In this document: piece after piece, positions 17,173-27,072 of the stretch | Position numbering within the stretch: position 1 is the stretch's first letter | Layout of the letters: every line of letters begins with the position of its first letter | DNA from: Pseudomonas huaxiensis | GTDB lineage: Bacteria > Pseudomonadota > Gammaproteobacteria > Pseudomonadales > Pseudomonadaceae | DNA length: 64,000 bases | Reading direction: 5' to 3' | Assembly (NCBI RefSeq): GCF_003231275.1 | Contig: NZ_QKVL01000007.1 | Span: 186,001-250,000 of the forward strand | Translations under genes and position numbers: made by a program | The notes under the pieces: model-generated | What the model saw: only the letters and a program-made list of their open reading frames with translations | Told to the model about the DNA's origin: nothing | The model's database searches: none

Positions 17173-17919
17173 ATGAGGCCCTTTCGTCCTGGCATGGTGC
17201 CGACCCTGGTGGTGCTGATGCTGCTGCCGGTGCTGATCGGCCTGGGCGTCTGGCAGCTCGGTCGCGCCGCGGAAAAGCGTGCGCTGCTGGAGGTCTATGC
17301 CGAGCGCGAAATTGCCCAGCCGGTGGCCGGCGAACGCCTGCTCGATGAAGTCGATCCCGCCTATCGCCGCGTTCACCTGCGCGGCCAGTTCGACGCGCAG
17401 CACAGCCTGCTGCTGGACAGCCGCATGCGCGACGGCCACGCCGGCGTGGAGCTGCTGCAACCGTTCTTTGATGAACCGAGCCAGCGCTGGTGGCTGGTCA
17501 ATCGCGGCTGGCTGCCCTGGCCGGACCGGCGCGTGCCGGTGGCCTTCGACACGCCGCAGCAAACCCTGAACCTCACCGCCTGGGTCTATATCGCGCCGGG
17601 CGCCAGCTTCCTGCTGCGCGCCGATGCGCCAGACGGCGACTGGCCGCGGCTGCTCAACAGCATCGACGCCGGCCATCTCTGGAGCCAGCTGGCCCGCGAC
17701 GGCTACGCCCATGAACTGCGCCTGGAGCCGGGGCCTGGCAGTTTCAGGGTGGACTGGCCGGTGGTCGCCCTCGGGCCGGAAAAACACTTGGGTTACGCCG
17801 TGCAGTGGTTCGCTCTGGCGCTGGCCCTGATCGTTCTCTTCCTCTATTTCGGTTGGCATCAAAACAATAAAAAGGAGAAACAGCATGGGAGTCGCCACGG
17901 GTCCACTCGACATGTCTGA
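17173..17919 (+). CDS. SURF1 family cytochrome oxidase assembly protein
   Basis: This 248-residue inner-membrane protein has one helix at each end (about 8-24 and 212-230) and a periplasmic domain, the SURF1 layout. Family motifs include LGVWQLGRAAEKRALL near the N-terminus, VHLRGQFD and WWLVNRGWLPWP. SURF1 proteins help insert heme a into subunit I. The start ATG 17173 is supported by the position of the first helix. The 3' end overlaps the next gene by 35 bp in another frame. Confidence 0.93.
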   Translation: MRPFRPGMVPTLVVLMLLPVLIGLGVWQLGRAAEKRALLEVYAEREIAQPVAGERLLDEVDPAYRRVHLRGQFDAQHSLLLDSRMRDGHAGVELLQPFFDEPSQRWWLVNRGWLPWPDRRVPVAFDTPQQTLNLTAWVYIAPGASFLLRADAPDGDWPRLLNSIDAGHLWSQLARDGYAHELRLEPGPGSFRVDWPVVALGPEKHLGYAVQWFALALALIVLFLYFGWHQNNKKEKQHGSRHGSTRHV

Positions 17920-18478
17920 AGGCAAGGCGCCGCGCGGCCGTGCCTGGGGGCGTTTGCAGCTCATCCTGATTTTGCTGGTGGTGGTGGGGCCGATGCTGCT
18001 CGCCACCGGCATGTACAAATTGCAGTTCTGGGTGCCGGAAGGCCGCAGCTACCACGGCGAGATGATCGGCAATGGTCAGAGCCTGGCCGACCTTGGCGTG
18101 CAGTCCGACGACCAGCGCTGGCAGTTGCTGGTCACTACGCCCAAGGACTGCGCGGTGGACTGTCAGCAACTGGTCTACCTGGCCCGGCAGATCAACATCG
18201 GCCTGGCCCGCGACGCCGGCCGCGCCAGCCATGCCCTGGCCAGCACGGAACCGCTGAGCGGCGAGTACCTGGCACGGATCGAGCGCGAATACCCGCAATT
18301 GCAGCGCTACGCACTGGACCCGACGCGCTATGGCGCGACCATCCCCAACCGCGGCGAGGCGCAACTGTGGATTGTTGATCCTCACGGCAACCTGGTGTTG
18401 CGCTACGACGCTCGGGCCAAGGGCAAGGACGTGCTTAACGACCTGCGCCACCTGCTCAAACTGTCCAACATCGGTTAG
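17885..18478 (+). CDS. SCO-like membrane-anchored protein of the cox operon (PA0111-type)
   Basis: This 197-residue protein has one membrane helix near residues 23-43, then a periplasmic domain resembling thioredoxin-fold SCO proteins. It carries a CxxxC motif (Cys89, Cys93 in KDCAVDC) and a His167 in IVDPHGNLVLRY. This corresponds to the SCO metal site Cys-Cys-His of SenC in the same operon (Cys84, Cys88, His173), but with non-canonical surroundings. The start is set by AAGGAG before ATG 17885 and overlaps SURF1 by 35 bp. Copper or thiol-redox chaperoning is inferred. No established function is known to me. Confidence 0.85.
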   Translation: MGVATGPLDMSEGKAPRGRAWGRLQLILILLVVVGPMLLATGMYKLQFWVPEGRSYHGEMIGNGQSLADLGVQSDDQRWQLLVTTPKDCAVDCQQLVYLARQINIGLARDAGRASHALASTEPLSGEYLARIEREYPQLQRYALDPTRYGATIPNRGEAQLWIVDPHGNLVLRYDARAKGKDVLNDLRHLLKLSNIG

Positions 18479-18487
18479 GAGCGCGTC

Positions 18488-19570
18488 ATGACCCGACCTG
18501 GATATCGCCTCGCTGTGTTCGCAACCGGGCTGGCGCTGCTGGTGGTACTGCTCGGCGCTTACACCCGCCTCACCCACGCCGGCCTCGGTTGCCCGGACTG
18601 GCCGGGTTGCTACGGCTTTATCAGCGTGCCCAAGACCGAGGCGCAACTGGCCCATGCGGAGCTGAACTTTCCCGACTCGCCGGTGGAAGCGCACAAGGGC
18701 CGCAACGAGATGGTCCACCGCTATTTCGCCGGCACCCTGGCCCTGGTGATCGCCATGCTCGCGGTGCAGGCGCTGCGCCGCCATGGCCATGACGGTCAGC
18801 CGTATCGCCTGCCGCTGATCGTGCTCGGGGTGGTGCTGCTGCAAGCGGCGTTCGGCATGTGGACCGTGACCCTGCAACTCTGGCCGCAGGTGGTGACGGC
18901 GCACCTGCTCGGTGGGTTCGCCACCTTGAGCCTGCTGTTCCTGCTCAGCTTGCGCTTGTCCCGCGCCTATATGCCGCTGCCCGGCCTGCCGCGACGGTTG
19001 CGCCGACTGGCCGCTGCGGCGCTGTTGCTGGTAATCGGGCAGATCGCCCTGGGTGGCTGGGTCAGCGCCAACTACGCGGCGGTGGCCTGCATCGACCTGC
19101 CGACCTGCCACGGCCAATGGTGGCCGGAGGCGGACTTCGCCAACGGCTTCCACCTCACCCAGCACATCGGCCCCAACTACCTGGGCGGCCAGCTCGACAG
19201 CGAGGCCCGCACCGCCATCCACATCACCCACCGGCTTGGCGCGATGCTGGTCACCTGCGTGGTGCTGGCGCTGGCCTGGCAACTGCACCGCGTCGGTCTG
19301 CGGCGTCTGGCCAAGCTGGTGCTGGCGGCGCTGTTCATACAAATCGCCTTGGGCATCAGCAACGTGGTGTTCCACCTGCCGCTGGCGGTGGCGGTCGCGC
19401 ACAACGCCGGCGGCGCCGGGTTGCTACTGACCATGGTGCTGGTCAACTACCGCACCCGCCTGGCCATGCAGCCAAGGGCGCGTCGCGTCAGCCCGGGCTG
19501 GCGGCTTACTCCGCTGAGGCTTGCGGGTGACCTTCATTATCTGGGAGACAATCCATGGCAGCGCTTCTGA
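18488..19570 (+). CDS. ctaA: heme A synthase (COX15/CtaA)
   Basis: This 360-residue enzyme oxidises the C8 methyl of heme O to the formyl group of heme A. It has eight membrane helices in two homologous halves. Conserved His residues are in [29 protein letters not shown] and VAVAHNAGG. Paired extracytoplasmic Cys residues are seen in [11 protein letters not shown] and again in [11 protein letters not shown]. It overlaps ctaB by 16 bp, so the two heme-modifying enzymes are coupled. Confidence 0.96.
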   Translation: MTRPGYRLAVFATGLALLVVLLGAYTRLTHAGLGCPDWPGCYGFISVPKTEAQLAHAELNFPDSPVEAHKGRNEMVHRYFAGTLALVIAMLAVQALRRHGHDGQPYRLPLIVLGVVLLQAAFGMWTVTLQLWPQVVTAHLLGGFATLSLLFLLSLRLSRAYMPLPGLPRRLRRLAAAALLLVIGQIALGGWVSANYAAVACIDLPTCHGQWWPEADFANGFHLTQHIGPNYLGGQLDSEARTAIHITHRLGAMLVTCVVLALAWQLHRVGLRRLAKLVLAALFIQIALGISNVVFHLPLAVAVAHNAGGAGLLLTMVLVNYRTRLAMQPRARRVSPGWRLTPLRLAGDLHYLGDNPWQRF

Positions 19571-20454
19571 GCGAGGGCCAGAGCCAGGCTGGCTGGCGTG
19601 ACTATCTGGAACTGACCAAACCCAAGGTGGTGGTGCTGATGCTCATCACCTCGCTGGTGGGCATGTTCCTCGCGACACGCGCCGGAGTGCCCTGGACCGT
19701 GCTGCTGTTCGGCAACCTGGGCATCGGCTGTTGCGCCGGCGCGGCGGCGGCGGTGAACCATGTGGTAGACCGCCGCATCGATGCGCTGATGGCCCGCACC
19801 CACAAACGGCCGCTGGCCGAAGGCCGGGTGGCGCCGCTGCCGGCGTTGCTGTTCGCGCTGCTGCTGGCGCTGGTCGGCCTGACGCTGCTGCTGGCCTTCA
19901 CCAACGCCCTCACTGCCTGGCTGACGCTGGCCTCGTTGCTGGGTTACGCGGTGATCTACACCGGCTTTCTCAAACGCGCCACTCCGCAGAACATCGTGAT
20001 CGGCGGACTGGCCGGCGCAGCGCCGCCGCTGCTCGGCTGGGTGGCGGTCAGCGGGCACTTGAGCGCCGAACCGCTGCTGCTGGTGCTGATCATCTTCGCC
20101 TGGACCCCGCCGCACTTCTGGGCCCTGGCCATCCACCGCAAGGCCGAATACGCCAAGGCCGACATCCCGATGCTGCCGGTGACCCACGGCGAGCACTACA
20201 CCAAGGTGCATATCCTGCTCTACACCTGTGTATTGCTGGCGGTGAGCCTGTTGCCGTACGCCATCCATATGAGTGGGCCGCTGTACCTGGCCTGCGCCGT
20301 GCTGCTGGGGGCGCGCTTCCTGCAGTGGGCCTGGGTGTTGTACCGTGGCGTTCGGCCGCACGCTGCGATCAAGACCTTCAAGTACTCTGTCTGGTACTTG
20401 TTCCTGCTGTTCATCGCGCTGCTCGTAGACCACTACCTACTACTGAATCTATGA
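19555..20454 (+). CDS. cyoE: protoheme IX farnesyltransferase (heme O synthase)
   Basis: This 299-residue UbiA-superfamily enzyme adds a hydroxyethylfarnesyl group to protoheme, giving heme O, the substrate of CtaA. It has nine membrane helices. The first Asp-rich motif is [20 protein letters not shown] (about 62-81), and the second region contains [11 protein letters not shown]. The start overlaps ctaA by 16 bp, and the stop overlaps the start of senC by 4 bp (ATGA). The gene is also called ctaB. Confidence 0.97.
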   Translation: MAALLSEGQSQAGWRDYLELTKPKVVVLMLITSLVGMFLATRAGVPWTVLLFGNLGIGCCAGAAAAVNHVVDRRIDALMARTHKRPLAEGRVAPLPALLFALLLALVGLTLLLAFTNALTAWLTLASLLGYAVIYTGFLKRATPQNIVIGGLAGAAPPLLGWVAVSGHLSAEPLLLVLIIFAWTPPHFWALAIHRKAEYAKADIPMLPVTHGEHYTKVHILLYTCVLLAVSLLPYAIHMSGPLYLACAVLLGARFLQWAWVLYRGVRPHAAIKTFKYSVWYLFLLFIALLVDHYLLLNL

Positions 20455-21083
20455 CTCGAACCCAGAAAACCGTCTTTATCCTCGTCGCCCTGGTCGCATT
20501 GATTCTCGGGCTTACCATCAACAAAGTGCTCAACGGTCGCAGCCAGGGCAACCCGGCCGAACTGATCGACGCCGGCATCATCCTGCTGCCGCAGAGCCGC
20601 GCGGTGCCGGAGCTTGAAATGAGCGACGAGAACGGCCAGCCGGTGCGCGTGGACCAGTTGAAGGGCAAGTGGTCGCTGGTGTTCTTCGGCTACACCTTCT
20701 GCCCGGACATCTGCCCGACGACCCTGGCGCAATTGCGTCAGGTGAAGAGTGAACTGCCGAAAGAGGCGGTGGAGCGGATGCAGGTGGTGCTGGTCAGCGT
20801 CGACCCAAACCGCGACACGCCGGCGCAGCTCAAGCAATACCTGGGGTATTTCGACAAGGACTTCCGCGGCCTGACCGGCTCGCTGGAGGCGACGCAGAAA
20901 CTGGCGAATGCCCTGAGCATTCCGTTCATTCCAGCGGATACCAGCAAGGAAGGGTACACCGTGGATCACAGTGGCAACCTCGCGGTAATCGGACCGGATG
21001 GCGCGCAGCGGGGCTTTATTCGGGCGCCGTTCAACAACCAGAAGCTGGTGGCGCAATTGCCGGGGTTGGTGAAGCGGGATTGA
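20451..21083 (+). CDS. senC: SCO1/SenC copper chaperone
   Basis: This 210-residue protein is anchored by an N-terminal helix (about 8-24) with a periplasmic thioredoxin-like domain. The copper site is complete: Cys84 and Cys88 in FCPDICP and His173 in VDHSGN. It metallates the CuA site of subunit II. ATG 20451 overlaps the cyoE stop. It is the last gene of the cox operon; a REP hairpin follows 13 bp downstream. Confidence 0.96.
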   Translation: MTRTQKTVFILVALVALILGLTINKVLNGRSQGNPAELIDAGIILLPQSRAVPELEMSDENGQPVRVDQLKGKWSLVFFGYTFCPDICPTTLAQLRQVKSELPKEAVERMQVVLVSVDPNRDTPAQLKQYLGYFDKDFRGLTGSLEATQKLANALSIPFIPADTSKEGYTVDHSGNLAVIGPDGAQRGFIRAPFNNQKLVAQLPGLVKRD

Positions 21084-21095
21084 GGCAGGGGATTT

Positions 21096-21182
21096 GAGGG
21101 CCTCATCGCTGGCAAGCCAGCTCCCACAATGTCGGCATACACCGGACCTTGTGGGAGCTGGCTTGCCAGCGATAGAGCCCTC
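21096..21182. repeat. REP inverted pair between senC and metQ
   Basis: Arms of about 34 bases (21096-21129 and 21149-21182) are nearly perfect inverted copies around a 19-base loop, with core GCTGGCAAGCCAGCTCCCAC. It lies between convergent genes and probably limits read-through from both sides. This is a different REP subtype from those at 26.1 and 61 kb. Confidence 0.85.
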
Positions 21183-21200
21183 AATAACGCTAGAGCACTA

Positions 21201-21974
21201 TCAGAACGCCGGAATAACCGCGCCCTTGTACTTCTCGAGGATGAACTGCTTCACCTCAGGCGAGTGCAGCGCACCGACCAGTTTCTTCAGCGCGACGGAG
21301 TCTTTGTTGTCCGGACGGGCAACCAGGATGTTCACGTAAGGCGAGTCGCTGCCTTCGATGATCAGCGCGTCTTTCTCCGGGTTCAGCTTGGCTTCCAGCG
21401 CGTAGTTGGTGTTGATCAGCGCCAGGTCGACCTGGGTCAGCACGCGCGGCAGGGTGGCGGCTTCCAGTTCGCGGATCTTCAGGCCTTTCGGGTTTTCGGC
21501 GATGTCTTTCGGCGTCGACAGGATGTTGGCCGCGTCTTTCAGCTTGATCAGGCCAGCCTTCTGCAGCAGCAGCAGCGCGCGGCCGCCGTTGGTGGCGTCG
21601 TTCGGGATGACCACGTTGGCGCCCGACGGGATTTCGTCCAGCTTCTTGAACTTGCTCGAGTAGGCGCCCAGCGGCTCCAGGTGCACGCCGGCAATGCTCA
21701 CAAGGTTAGTGCCCTTGCCCTTGTTGAACTCATCCAGGTACGGCTGGTGCTGGAAGAAGTTGGCGTCCAGGCGCTTTTCGGCCACCTGTACGTTCGGCTG
21801 GATGTAGTCAGTGAACACCTTCACTTTCAGGTCCACGCCTTCTTTGGCCAGGGTCGGCTTCACGAATTCGAGGATCTCGGCGTGCGGCACGGCGGTCGCG
21901 GCGACGCTCAGGGTTTCCGCGGCATTGGCGGAGATGGCCGCGAAGGCGGCGACAGCAACAAGCAGTTTTTTCAT
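21201..21974 (-). CDS. metQ: methionine ABC transporter substrate-binding protein
   Basis: This 257-residue periplasmic NlpA/MetQ-family protein binds methionine for MetNI. The start is ATG 21974, directly after AAGGAGTGATGGA. The signal peptide MKKLLVAVAAFAAISANA ends in an ordinary signal peptidase I site before AETL. There is no lipobox Cys, unlike E. coli MetQ, so it should be soluble. Typical binding-protein blocks include FQHQPYLDEFNK and PNDATNGGRALLLLQ. It is the last gene of the metNIQ operon. Confidence 0.93.
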   Translation of the reverse strand: MKKLLVAVAAFAAISANAAETLSVAATAVPHAEILEFVKPTLAKEGVDLKVKVFTDYIQPNVQVAEKRLDANFFQHQPYLDEFNKGKGTNLVSIAGVHLEPLGAYSSKFKKLDEIPSGANVVIPNDATNGGRALLLLQKAGLIKLKDAANILSTPKDIAENPKGLKIRELEAATLPRVLTQVDLALINTNYALEAKLNPEKDALIIEGSDSPYVNILVARPDNKDSVALKKLVGALHSPEVKQFILEKYKGAVIPAF

Positions 21975-22031
21975 TCCATCACTCCTTGAGGGGGCCATCA
22001 CGACCCCCGGCGTGTCGGCAGCGCCGACCCA

Positions 22032-22703
22032 TTACTTACGGGAAAAATGCACAACCAGTTTGTCGCCGACGCTCTGCAGAACTTGAACCAGGATCAGCAG
22101 CAGGACCACGGTGACGATCATCACGTCGGTCTGGAAACGCTGGTAGCCAAAGCGGATGGCCAGGTCGCCCAGACCGCCGGCACCCACCACGCCCGCCATC
22201 GCGGTGTAAGACACCAGGGTGATGGCAGTGACGGTGATGGCGGCGAAGATGCCCGGCCGCGCTTCCGGCAGCAGGGCATTGACGATGATCTGGCGGGTGG
22301 TGGCGCCCATCGACTGGGTCGCCTCGATGATGCCGCGGTCAACCTCGCGCAGCGCGGTTTCCACCAGGCGCGCGAAGAACGGCGTGGCACCGACCACCAG
22401 CGGCGGAATGGCACCGGCCACGCCCAGCGAGGTGCCGGTGATCAACACCGTCACCGGAATCATCACGATCAGCAGGATGATGAACGGCAGCGAGCGCAGG
22501 ATGTTGACGACCAGCGACAGCAGCGCATACACGCCCTTCTGTTCGAACATCTGCCGCGGCCCGCACATGAACAGCAGCACGCCCAGCGGCAGGCCCAGCA
22601 GTACGGTGAACAGCAGCGAGCCGAACAGCATGATCATGGTGTCGCCGGTGGCCAGCCAGATTTCGGACCAGTCGACGTTGGCGAAGAAACTCAGAGCGTC
22701 CAT
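22032..22703 (-). CDS. metI: methionine ABC transporter permease
   Basis: This 223-residue inner-membrane permease has five helices. The EAA loop that docks the ATPase is visible as REVDRGIIEATQSMGATTRQII. It forms the MetNI complex with the upstream ATPase gene, overlapping it by one base, and metQ follows after 57 bp. The length is normal for the family. Confidence 0.95.
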   Translation of the reverse strand: MDALSFFANVDWSEIWLATGDTMIMLFGSLLFTVLLGLPLGVLLFMCGPRQMFEQKGVYALLSLVVNILRSLPFIILLIVMIPVTVLITGTSLGVAGAIPPLVVGATPFFARLVETALREVDRGIIEATQSMGATTRQIIVNALLPEARPGIFAAITVTAITLVSYTAMAGVVGAGGLGDLAIRFGYQRFQTDVMIVTVVLLLILVQVLQSVGDKLVVHFSRK

Positions 22704-23710
22704 CAGCGCAGTACCTCCATGTGAACGTCAGCCGCGGTGAAGCGGGCGAACGCCGCTTCCATGTCGCCGCCGGTGACGGCCAGGGTCAGTTGCCCATACG
22801 GAGTGTCCTTGATGCGGTCAATGCGCCCGGCAAGGATGCTGTAGTCCACGCCCGTCTCGCGGGCCACGGTGCCCAGCAGCGGCGCGTAGGTGGCGTCGCC
22901 CTGGAAGGTCAGGCGCACGATGCGGCCCGGTACGTGGGCGAAGTCGTCGCGCTGTTCGGCTTCGTCGACTTGCTCGTCTTCCTGGACAAAGCGCTTGGTG
23001 GTCGGGTGTTTCGGGTGCAGGAACACCTCGGTCACCGTGCCCTGTTCGACGATCTGGCCGGCGTCCATCACTGCGACCTGGTCGCAGACACGGCGGATCA
23101 CGTCCATTTCATGGGTGATCAGCACGATGGTCAGTTTCAGCTCGCGGTTGATCTCGGCCAGCAGTTGCAGCACCGAGGCGGTGGTCTGCGGGTCGAGGGC
23201 GCTGGTGGCTTCGTCGCACAGCAGGATCTTCGGCTGGGTCGACAGGGCACGGGCGATGCCGACGCGCTGCTTCTGTCCGCCGGACAACTGTGCCGGATAT
23301 TTCTTCGCATGCTCGGACAACCCGACCCGCGCCAGCAGCTCGCTGACCCGCGCGTCGATGTCCTTGCGCGACAGCTCGCCGGCCAGGGTCAGTGGCAGGG
23401 CGACGTTGTCGGCCACGGTCTTGGAGGCGAGAAGGTTGAAGTGCTGGAAGATCATCCCGACCTGCTGGCGGAAACGGCGCAGGGCGTTGGCGTCGAACGC
23501 GGTGACGTCCTCGCCATCGACAATGATCTTGCCGCCGCTGGGGGCTTCCAGACGGTTGATCAGGCGCAGCAGCGTACTTTTGCCGGCACCGGAATGGCCG
23601 ATCAGGCCGAACACCTGGCCGTTGTCGATGCTCAGGCTGGTGGGGTGCAGCGCGGGAATGTCCCTACCGGCGACGCGGTAGGTCTTGTGGACTTGTTGAA
23701 ACTCGATCAC
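22703..23710 (-). CDS. metN: methionine ABC transporter ATP-binding protein
   Basis: This 335-residue ATPase energises methionine import. Walker A is GHSGAGKST (about 38-46), the signature is [15 protein letters not shown], Walker B is [12 protein letters not shown], and the H-loop follows in LITHEMDV. The C-terminal 90 residues form the NIL domain, which binds methionine and inhibits transport when internal levels are high. It heads the operon. A -10-like TAAAAT lies on the minus strand at 23765-23770. Confidence 0.95.
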   Translation of the reverse strand: MIEFQQVHKTYRVAGRDIPALHPTSLSIDNGQVFGLIGHSGAGKSTLLRLINRLEAPSGGKIIVDGEDVTAFDANALRRFRQQVGMIFQHFNLLASKTVADNVALPLTLAGELSRKDIDARVSELLARVGLSEHAKKYPAQLSGGQKQRVGIARALSTQPKILLCDEATSALDPQTTASVLQLLAEINRELKLTIVLITHEMDVIRRVCDQVAVMDAGQIVEQGTVTEVFLHPKHPTTKRFVQEDEQVDEAEQRDDFAHVPGRIVRLTFQGDATYAPLLGTVARETGVDYSILAGRIDRIKDTPYGQLTLAVTGGDMEAAFARFTAADVHMEVLR

Positions 23711-23764
23711 GTAGCGAACCTTGTGGGGCGCATGGAAAGGGGGTCAGCGGTTAGCCGGTCGCGC

Positions 23765-23770
23765 ATTTTA
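23765..23770 (-). promoter_or_regulatory. possible -10 box for metNIQ
   Basis: TAAAAT on the minus strand lies 55 bp before the metN start in an AT-rich spot. A clear -35 partner is not evident, so this is only a candidate. I see no SAM-riboswitch structure in the 226-bp gap to katE. Confidence 0.3.
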
Positions 23771-23936
23771 GCCTGTTCGTATAGAGGTTCTTAGCATTTA
23801 TTTCGTAACGGACCAACGACGCGGGAATAACGCGATCAGTGGTCGGCACATCCAATGGAACGCCTGGCTCGCCACCCCAGTCACTAACAGAACAAGCCCT
23901 CGAAGGGCACCTGATGACTGATGAGGAAAGCAGACC

Positions 23937-26075
23937 ATGCCCAGCAAGAAGAACCCGCCGCGGGAAAGCCAGCTCGCCGGTGTCGACACCCCCGACCGCG
24001 CCAACACCAACGCCAAGCTGCAGAGCCTCGAGACGGTGCGCAGCGACGCCACGGGCCAGGCATTGCGCACCAACCAGGGCGTGAAGGTCGCCGACAACCA
24101 GAACAGTCTCAAGGCGGGCGATCGCGGGCCGTCGCTGCTGGAAGACTTCATCATGCGCGAGAAAATCACGCATTTTGACCACGAGCGCATTCCAGAGCGG
24201 ATCGTTCATGCCCGCGGCGTCGGCGCCCACGGTTACTTCCAGTCCTACGACAACCACGCCGCGCTGACCAAGGCGGGTTTTCTACAGGACCCGGAAAAGA
24301 TCACCCCGGTGTTCGTCCGTTTCTCCACTGTCCAGGGGCCTCGCGGCTCGGGCGACACCGTGCGCGACGTACGCGGCTTTGCCGTCAAGTTCTACACCGA
24401 TGAGGGCAACTTCGACCTGGTTGGCAACAACATGCCGGTGTTCTTCATCCAGGACGCGATCAAGTTTCCCGACTTCGTCCATGCCGTGAAGCCCGAGCCG
24501 CACAACGAGATACCCACGGGCGGCTCGGCGCACGACACGTTCTGGGATTTTGTCTCGCTGGTGCCGGAGTCGGCGCACATGGTGATCTGGGCCATGTCTG
24601 ACCGGGCCATTCCGAAAAGCCTGCGCACCATGGAAGGCTTCGGCGTGCACACCTTCCGCCTGGTCAACGCCGAGGGCGTGGCCAGTTTCGTCAAATTCCA
24701 CTGGAAGCCGAAGCAAGGCGTGTTGTCGCTGCTCTGGGACGAAGCGCAGAAACTCGCCGGTAAAGATGCGGACTACCACCGCCGTGACCTTTGGGAAGCC
24801 ATCGAAACCGGCAACTACCCGGAATGGGAGTTCGGCGTGCAGATCGTGCCCGAGGCCGATGAGCACAAGTTCGAGTTCGACCTGCTCGACCCGACCAAGA
24901 TCATCCCCGAGGAGTTGGTGCCGGTGACGCCGCTGGGCAAGCTGGTGCTCAACCGCAACCCGGACAACTTCTTCGCCGAGACCGAGCAAGTGGCGTTCTG
25001 CCCCGGGCATATCGTGCCGGGCATCGATTTCAGCAACGACCCGCTGCTGCAGGGCCGGCTGTTCTCCTACACCGACACCCAGATCAGCCGTCTGGGCGGG
25101 CCGAACTTCCACGAAATCCCGATCAACCGCCCGCTGGCGCCGAACCACAATGGCCAGCGCGACGCCCAGCACCGCGTCACCATCGACAAGGGTCGCGCCT
25201 CTTACGAGCCCAACTCCATCGACGGTGGCTGGCCGAAAGAAACCCCGCCCGGCCCGCGTGACGGCGGTTTCGAGTCGTACCCGGAACGCATCGAGGCACA
25301 CAAGATCCGCCAGCGCAGCGAGTCGTTCGGCGACCACTTCTCCCAGGCCCGGCTGTTCTTCCACAGCATGAGCCCGAGCGAACAGGCGCATATCGTCTCG
25401 GCCTACAGCTTCGAACTGGGCAAGGTCGAACGCGAGCACATCCGCGTGCGCGAGGTGAACGAGATTCTCGCCAATATCGATCTCGACCTGGCGGCCAAAG
25501 TGGCGGCCAACCTGGGGCTGCCGGCACCGAAGGCAGGGACGGTGGACACGCCTGATCTGTCGCTGAAAGCCTCGCCGGCGCTGAGCCAGGTGAATCATCC
25601 GGGCGAAGGCATCAAGGGTCGCAAGGTGGCGGTGCTGGTGGCCGATGGCGTGGACGCGGCGCAGTTGGACAAGCTGGTCAAGGCGCTGGAGGCCGAGAGC
25701 CTGCAGATCAAGCTGCTCGGCCCGACCTCGGCGCCGGTCAAGACCTCCGCAGGCAAACCGCTGGCGGTGGACGCCTCGATGGAAGGCATGCCGTCGGTGA
25801 TCTTCGACGCGGTCTGGATCGCCAGTGGCCAGTCAGTGCTGGATGCGTTGAAGGGCGATGGTGTGGCGGTGCACTTCATTCTTGAGGCCTACAAGCACCT
25901 CAAGCCGGTCGCGGGTGATGCGGCGGCGAAAGGCTGGTTCGACAGCCTGAACCTGAAGGCCGACAGCGGCTTGCTTGCGGGCAGCGATGGCAAGACGGTC
26001 AAGGCGTTCATTGCCGCGATCGGCAAGCATCGGGTGTGGGAGCGGGAGGCGGCGGCCAAGGCAATTCCGGCCTGA
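23937..26075 (+). CDS. katE: large-subunit catalase HPII
   Basis: This 712-residue monofunctional heme catalase of the large-subunit clade disproportionates hydrogen peroxide. The catalytic His91 is in [14 protein letters not shown] and the distal Asn in [20 protein letters not shown]. The proximal heme Tyr is in [18 protein letters not shown]. Residues from about 560 form the extra flavodoxin/DJ-1-like C-terminal domain ([18 protein letters not shown]). The N-terminal extension is typical of HPII. It lies between metNIQ and the PA5502-type lipoprotein gene, which I recall as neighbours in P. aeruginosa, so it may be a lineage insertion. Confidence 0.96.
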   Translation: MPSKKNPPRESQLAGVDTPDRANTNAKLQSLETVRSDATGQALRTNQGVKVADNQNSLKAGDRGPSLLEDFIMREKITHFDHERIPERIVHARGVGAHGYFQSYDNHAALTKAGFLQDPEKITPVFVRFSTVQGPRGSGDTVRDVRGFAVKFYTDEGNFDLVGNNMPVFFIQDAIKFPDFVHAVKPEPHNEIPTGGSAHDTFWDFVSLVPESAHMVIWAMSDRAIPKSLRTMEGFGVHTFRLVNAEGVASFVKFHWKPKQGVLSLLWDEAQKLAGKDADYHRRDLWEAIETGNYPEWEFGVQIVPEADEHKFEFDLLDPTKIIPEELVPVTPLGKLVLNRNPDNFFAETEQVAFCPGHIVPGIDFSNDPLLQGRLFSYTDTQISRLGGPNFHEIPINRPLAPNHNGQRDAQHRVTIDKGRASYEPNSIDGGWPKETPPGPRDGGFESYPERIEAHKIRQRSESFGDHFSQARLFFHSMSPSEQAHIVSAYSFELGKVEREHIRVREVNEILANIDLDLAAKVAANLGLPAPKAGTVDTPDLSLKASPALSQVNHPGEGIKGRKVAVLVADGVDAAQLDKLVKALEAESLQIKLLGPTSAPVKTSAGKPLAVDASMEGMPSVIFDAVWIASGQSVLDALKGDGVAVHFILEAYKHLKPVAGDAAAKGWFDSLNLKADSGLLAGSDGKTVKAFIAAIGKHRVWEREAAAKAIPA

Positions 26076-26106
26076 TTGAGGCACTCAACTGGGACCGCTT
26101 TGCGGT

Positions 26107-26197
26107 CCTTCGCCACGGTTCGGCGCCCCGACAAGCTCGCTCCCACAGACCCGACGCAACTCTTTCAACCTGTGGGAGCGAGCTTGCTCGCGAAGGG
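26107..26197. repeat. REP inverted pair after katE
   Basis: CAAGCTCGCTCCCACAG (26132-26148) and its inverted copy CTGTGGGAGCGAGCTTG (26170-26186) form a stem extended outward by CCTTCGC / GCGAAGG. It lies between convergent genes and probably acts as a transcription barrier. Confidence 0.8.
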
Positions 26198-26220
26198 CTG
26201 CAACGCAGCCCCAACTCACA

Positions 26221-26937
26221 TCACTCGCTGCGACGAGGAGTGAGGACAACCTGCGCCGGCTGGTTGCGGTGGATTTCGTTGCGCTGCTGCAAATCAAAAT
26301 CCGGATCGCGCTTGTTCACCCGCTTGGTCAGCAACTCCGACAGCCACGGGTAATCGGCCGTACGCGGCACCTGGAAAAGCACGTCGCACTGGTAATTGAC
26401 CACGTCGGTGGCGATGTCATCGAGCTGGCGGCGCAGTTTGCCGATCTCGCGGATATCCAGGGCAATCACTGTGCTCGGCGCGGTGGGGTCGATCAGCTTG
26501 GCCTTGGGCTTGGCTTCGGCAGCTTTGAGCGCGGCTTCGGCCTTGTCCAGCTCAGCCTTGCGTGCCTGGGCGATGGCGCCGTTGACGCCGCCAGTCAGCG
26601 CCGGTGCCTTGGGCATCAACGCGCGGGCGCGCGCCAAAGCGGTTGCGGCGGCATTCACATCACCTTTCTGCAGGACGATCTGGCTGCGTTGCAGGTAGGC
26701 CTCGGCCAGTTGCCGCTGGTATTGCTCGACGCGGCTGTCGTTGGGTGATTCGGTTTGCAGGGCGGCCAACTGGTCCTCGGCGGTGGCCAGTTCATTGCTG
26801 GCGATGCTTTGTTGCAGTTGTTGCCAGGCATCCGGCGCGGCCGGCACCACGGTGCTTTCGACCGGCTTGCTGGCGCAAGCGGTCAGGATCAGGGAAAACG
26901 CGGCAAGGAGCAGATAACGGGACGCGAACGGCTTCAT
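26221..26937 (-). CDS. predicted lipoprotein of the znu region (PA5502-type)
   Basis: This 238-residue protein has a lipoprotein signal peptide (LLLAAFSLILTACAS, lipobox Cys near residue 21). An Ala/Gln-rich helical region with TPR-like repeats (about 40-150) follows, with Lys/Ala-rich heptads that suggest a coiled coil. The C-terminal part (IREIGKLRRQLDDIATDVVNYQCDVLFQVP) is conserved-looking. It lies next to znuB on the same strand, 135 bp downstream. No function is recognised; a role in the envelope is inferred from the lipidation signal. Confidence 0.82.
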   Translation of the reverse strand: MKPFASRYLLLAAFSLILTACASKPVESTVVPAAPDAWQQLQQSIASNELATAEDQLAALQTESPNDSRVEQYQRQLAEAYLQRSQIVLQKGDVNAAATALARARALMPKAPALTGGVNGAIAQARKAELDKAEAALKAAEAKPKAKLIDPTAPSTVIALDIREIGKLRRQLDDIATDVVNYQCDVLFQVPRTADYPWLSELLTKRVNKRDPDFDLQQRNEIHRNQPAQVVLTPRRSE

Positions 26938-27035
26938 TCCTACGACTCTCTATTTGCGCAAAAAACGAGCAAGTCTACACCCAGTCCATGGTGTCGAACA
27001 TCATTCCTTCGAAGGCTGGCGGGTAAATCGTGCTG

Positions 27036-27065
27036 CCGGACGCCCGTCGCGCAGGTGGCGTCCGG
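27036..27065. terminator. hairpin after znuB
   Basis: CCGGACGCC (27036-27044) and GGCGTCCGG (27057-27065) form a perfect 9-bp stem with a 12-base loop, 8 bp beyond the znuB stop. There is no T-run, so it may be a 3'-end stabiliser or factor-assisted terminator. Confidence 0.5.
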
Positions 27066-27072
27066 AAGCCGG

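Noticed and set aside
23711..23936. SAM-type riboswitch before metN
   Set aside because: No kink-turn or SAM core pattern is visible on the minus strand of this 226-bp gap.
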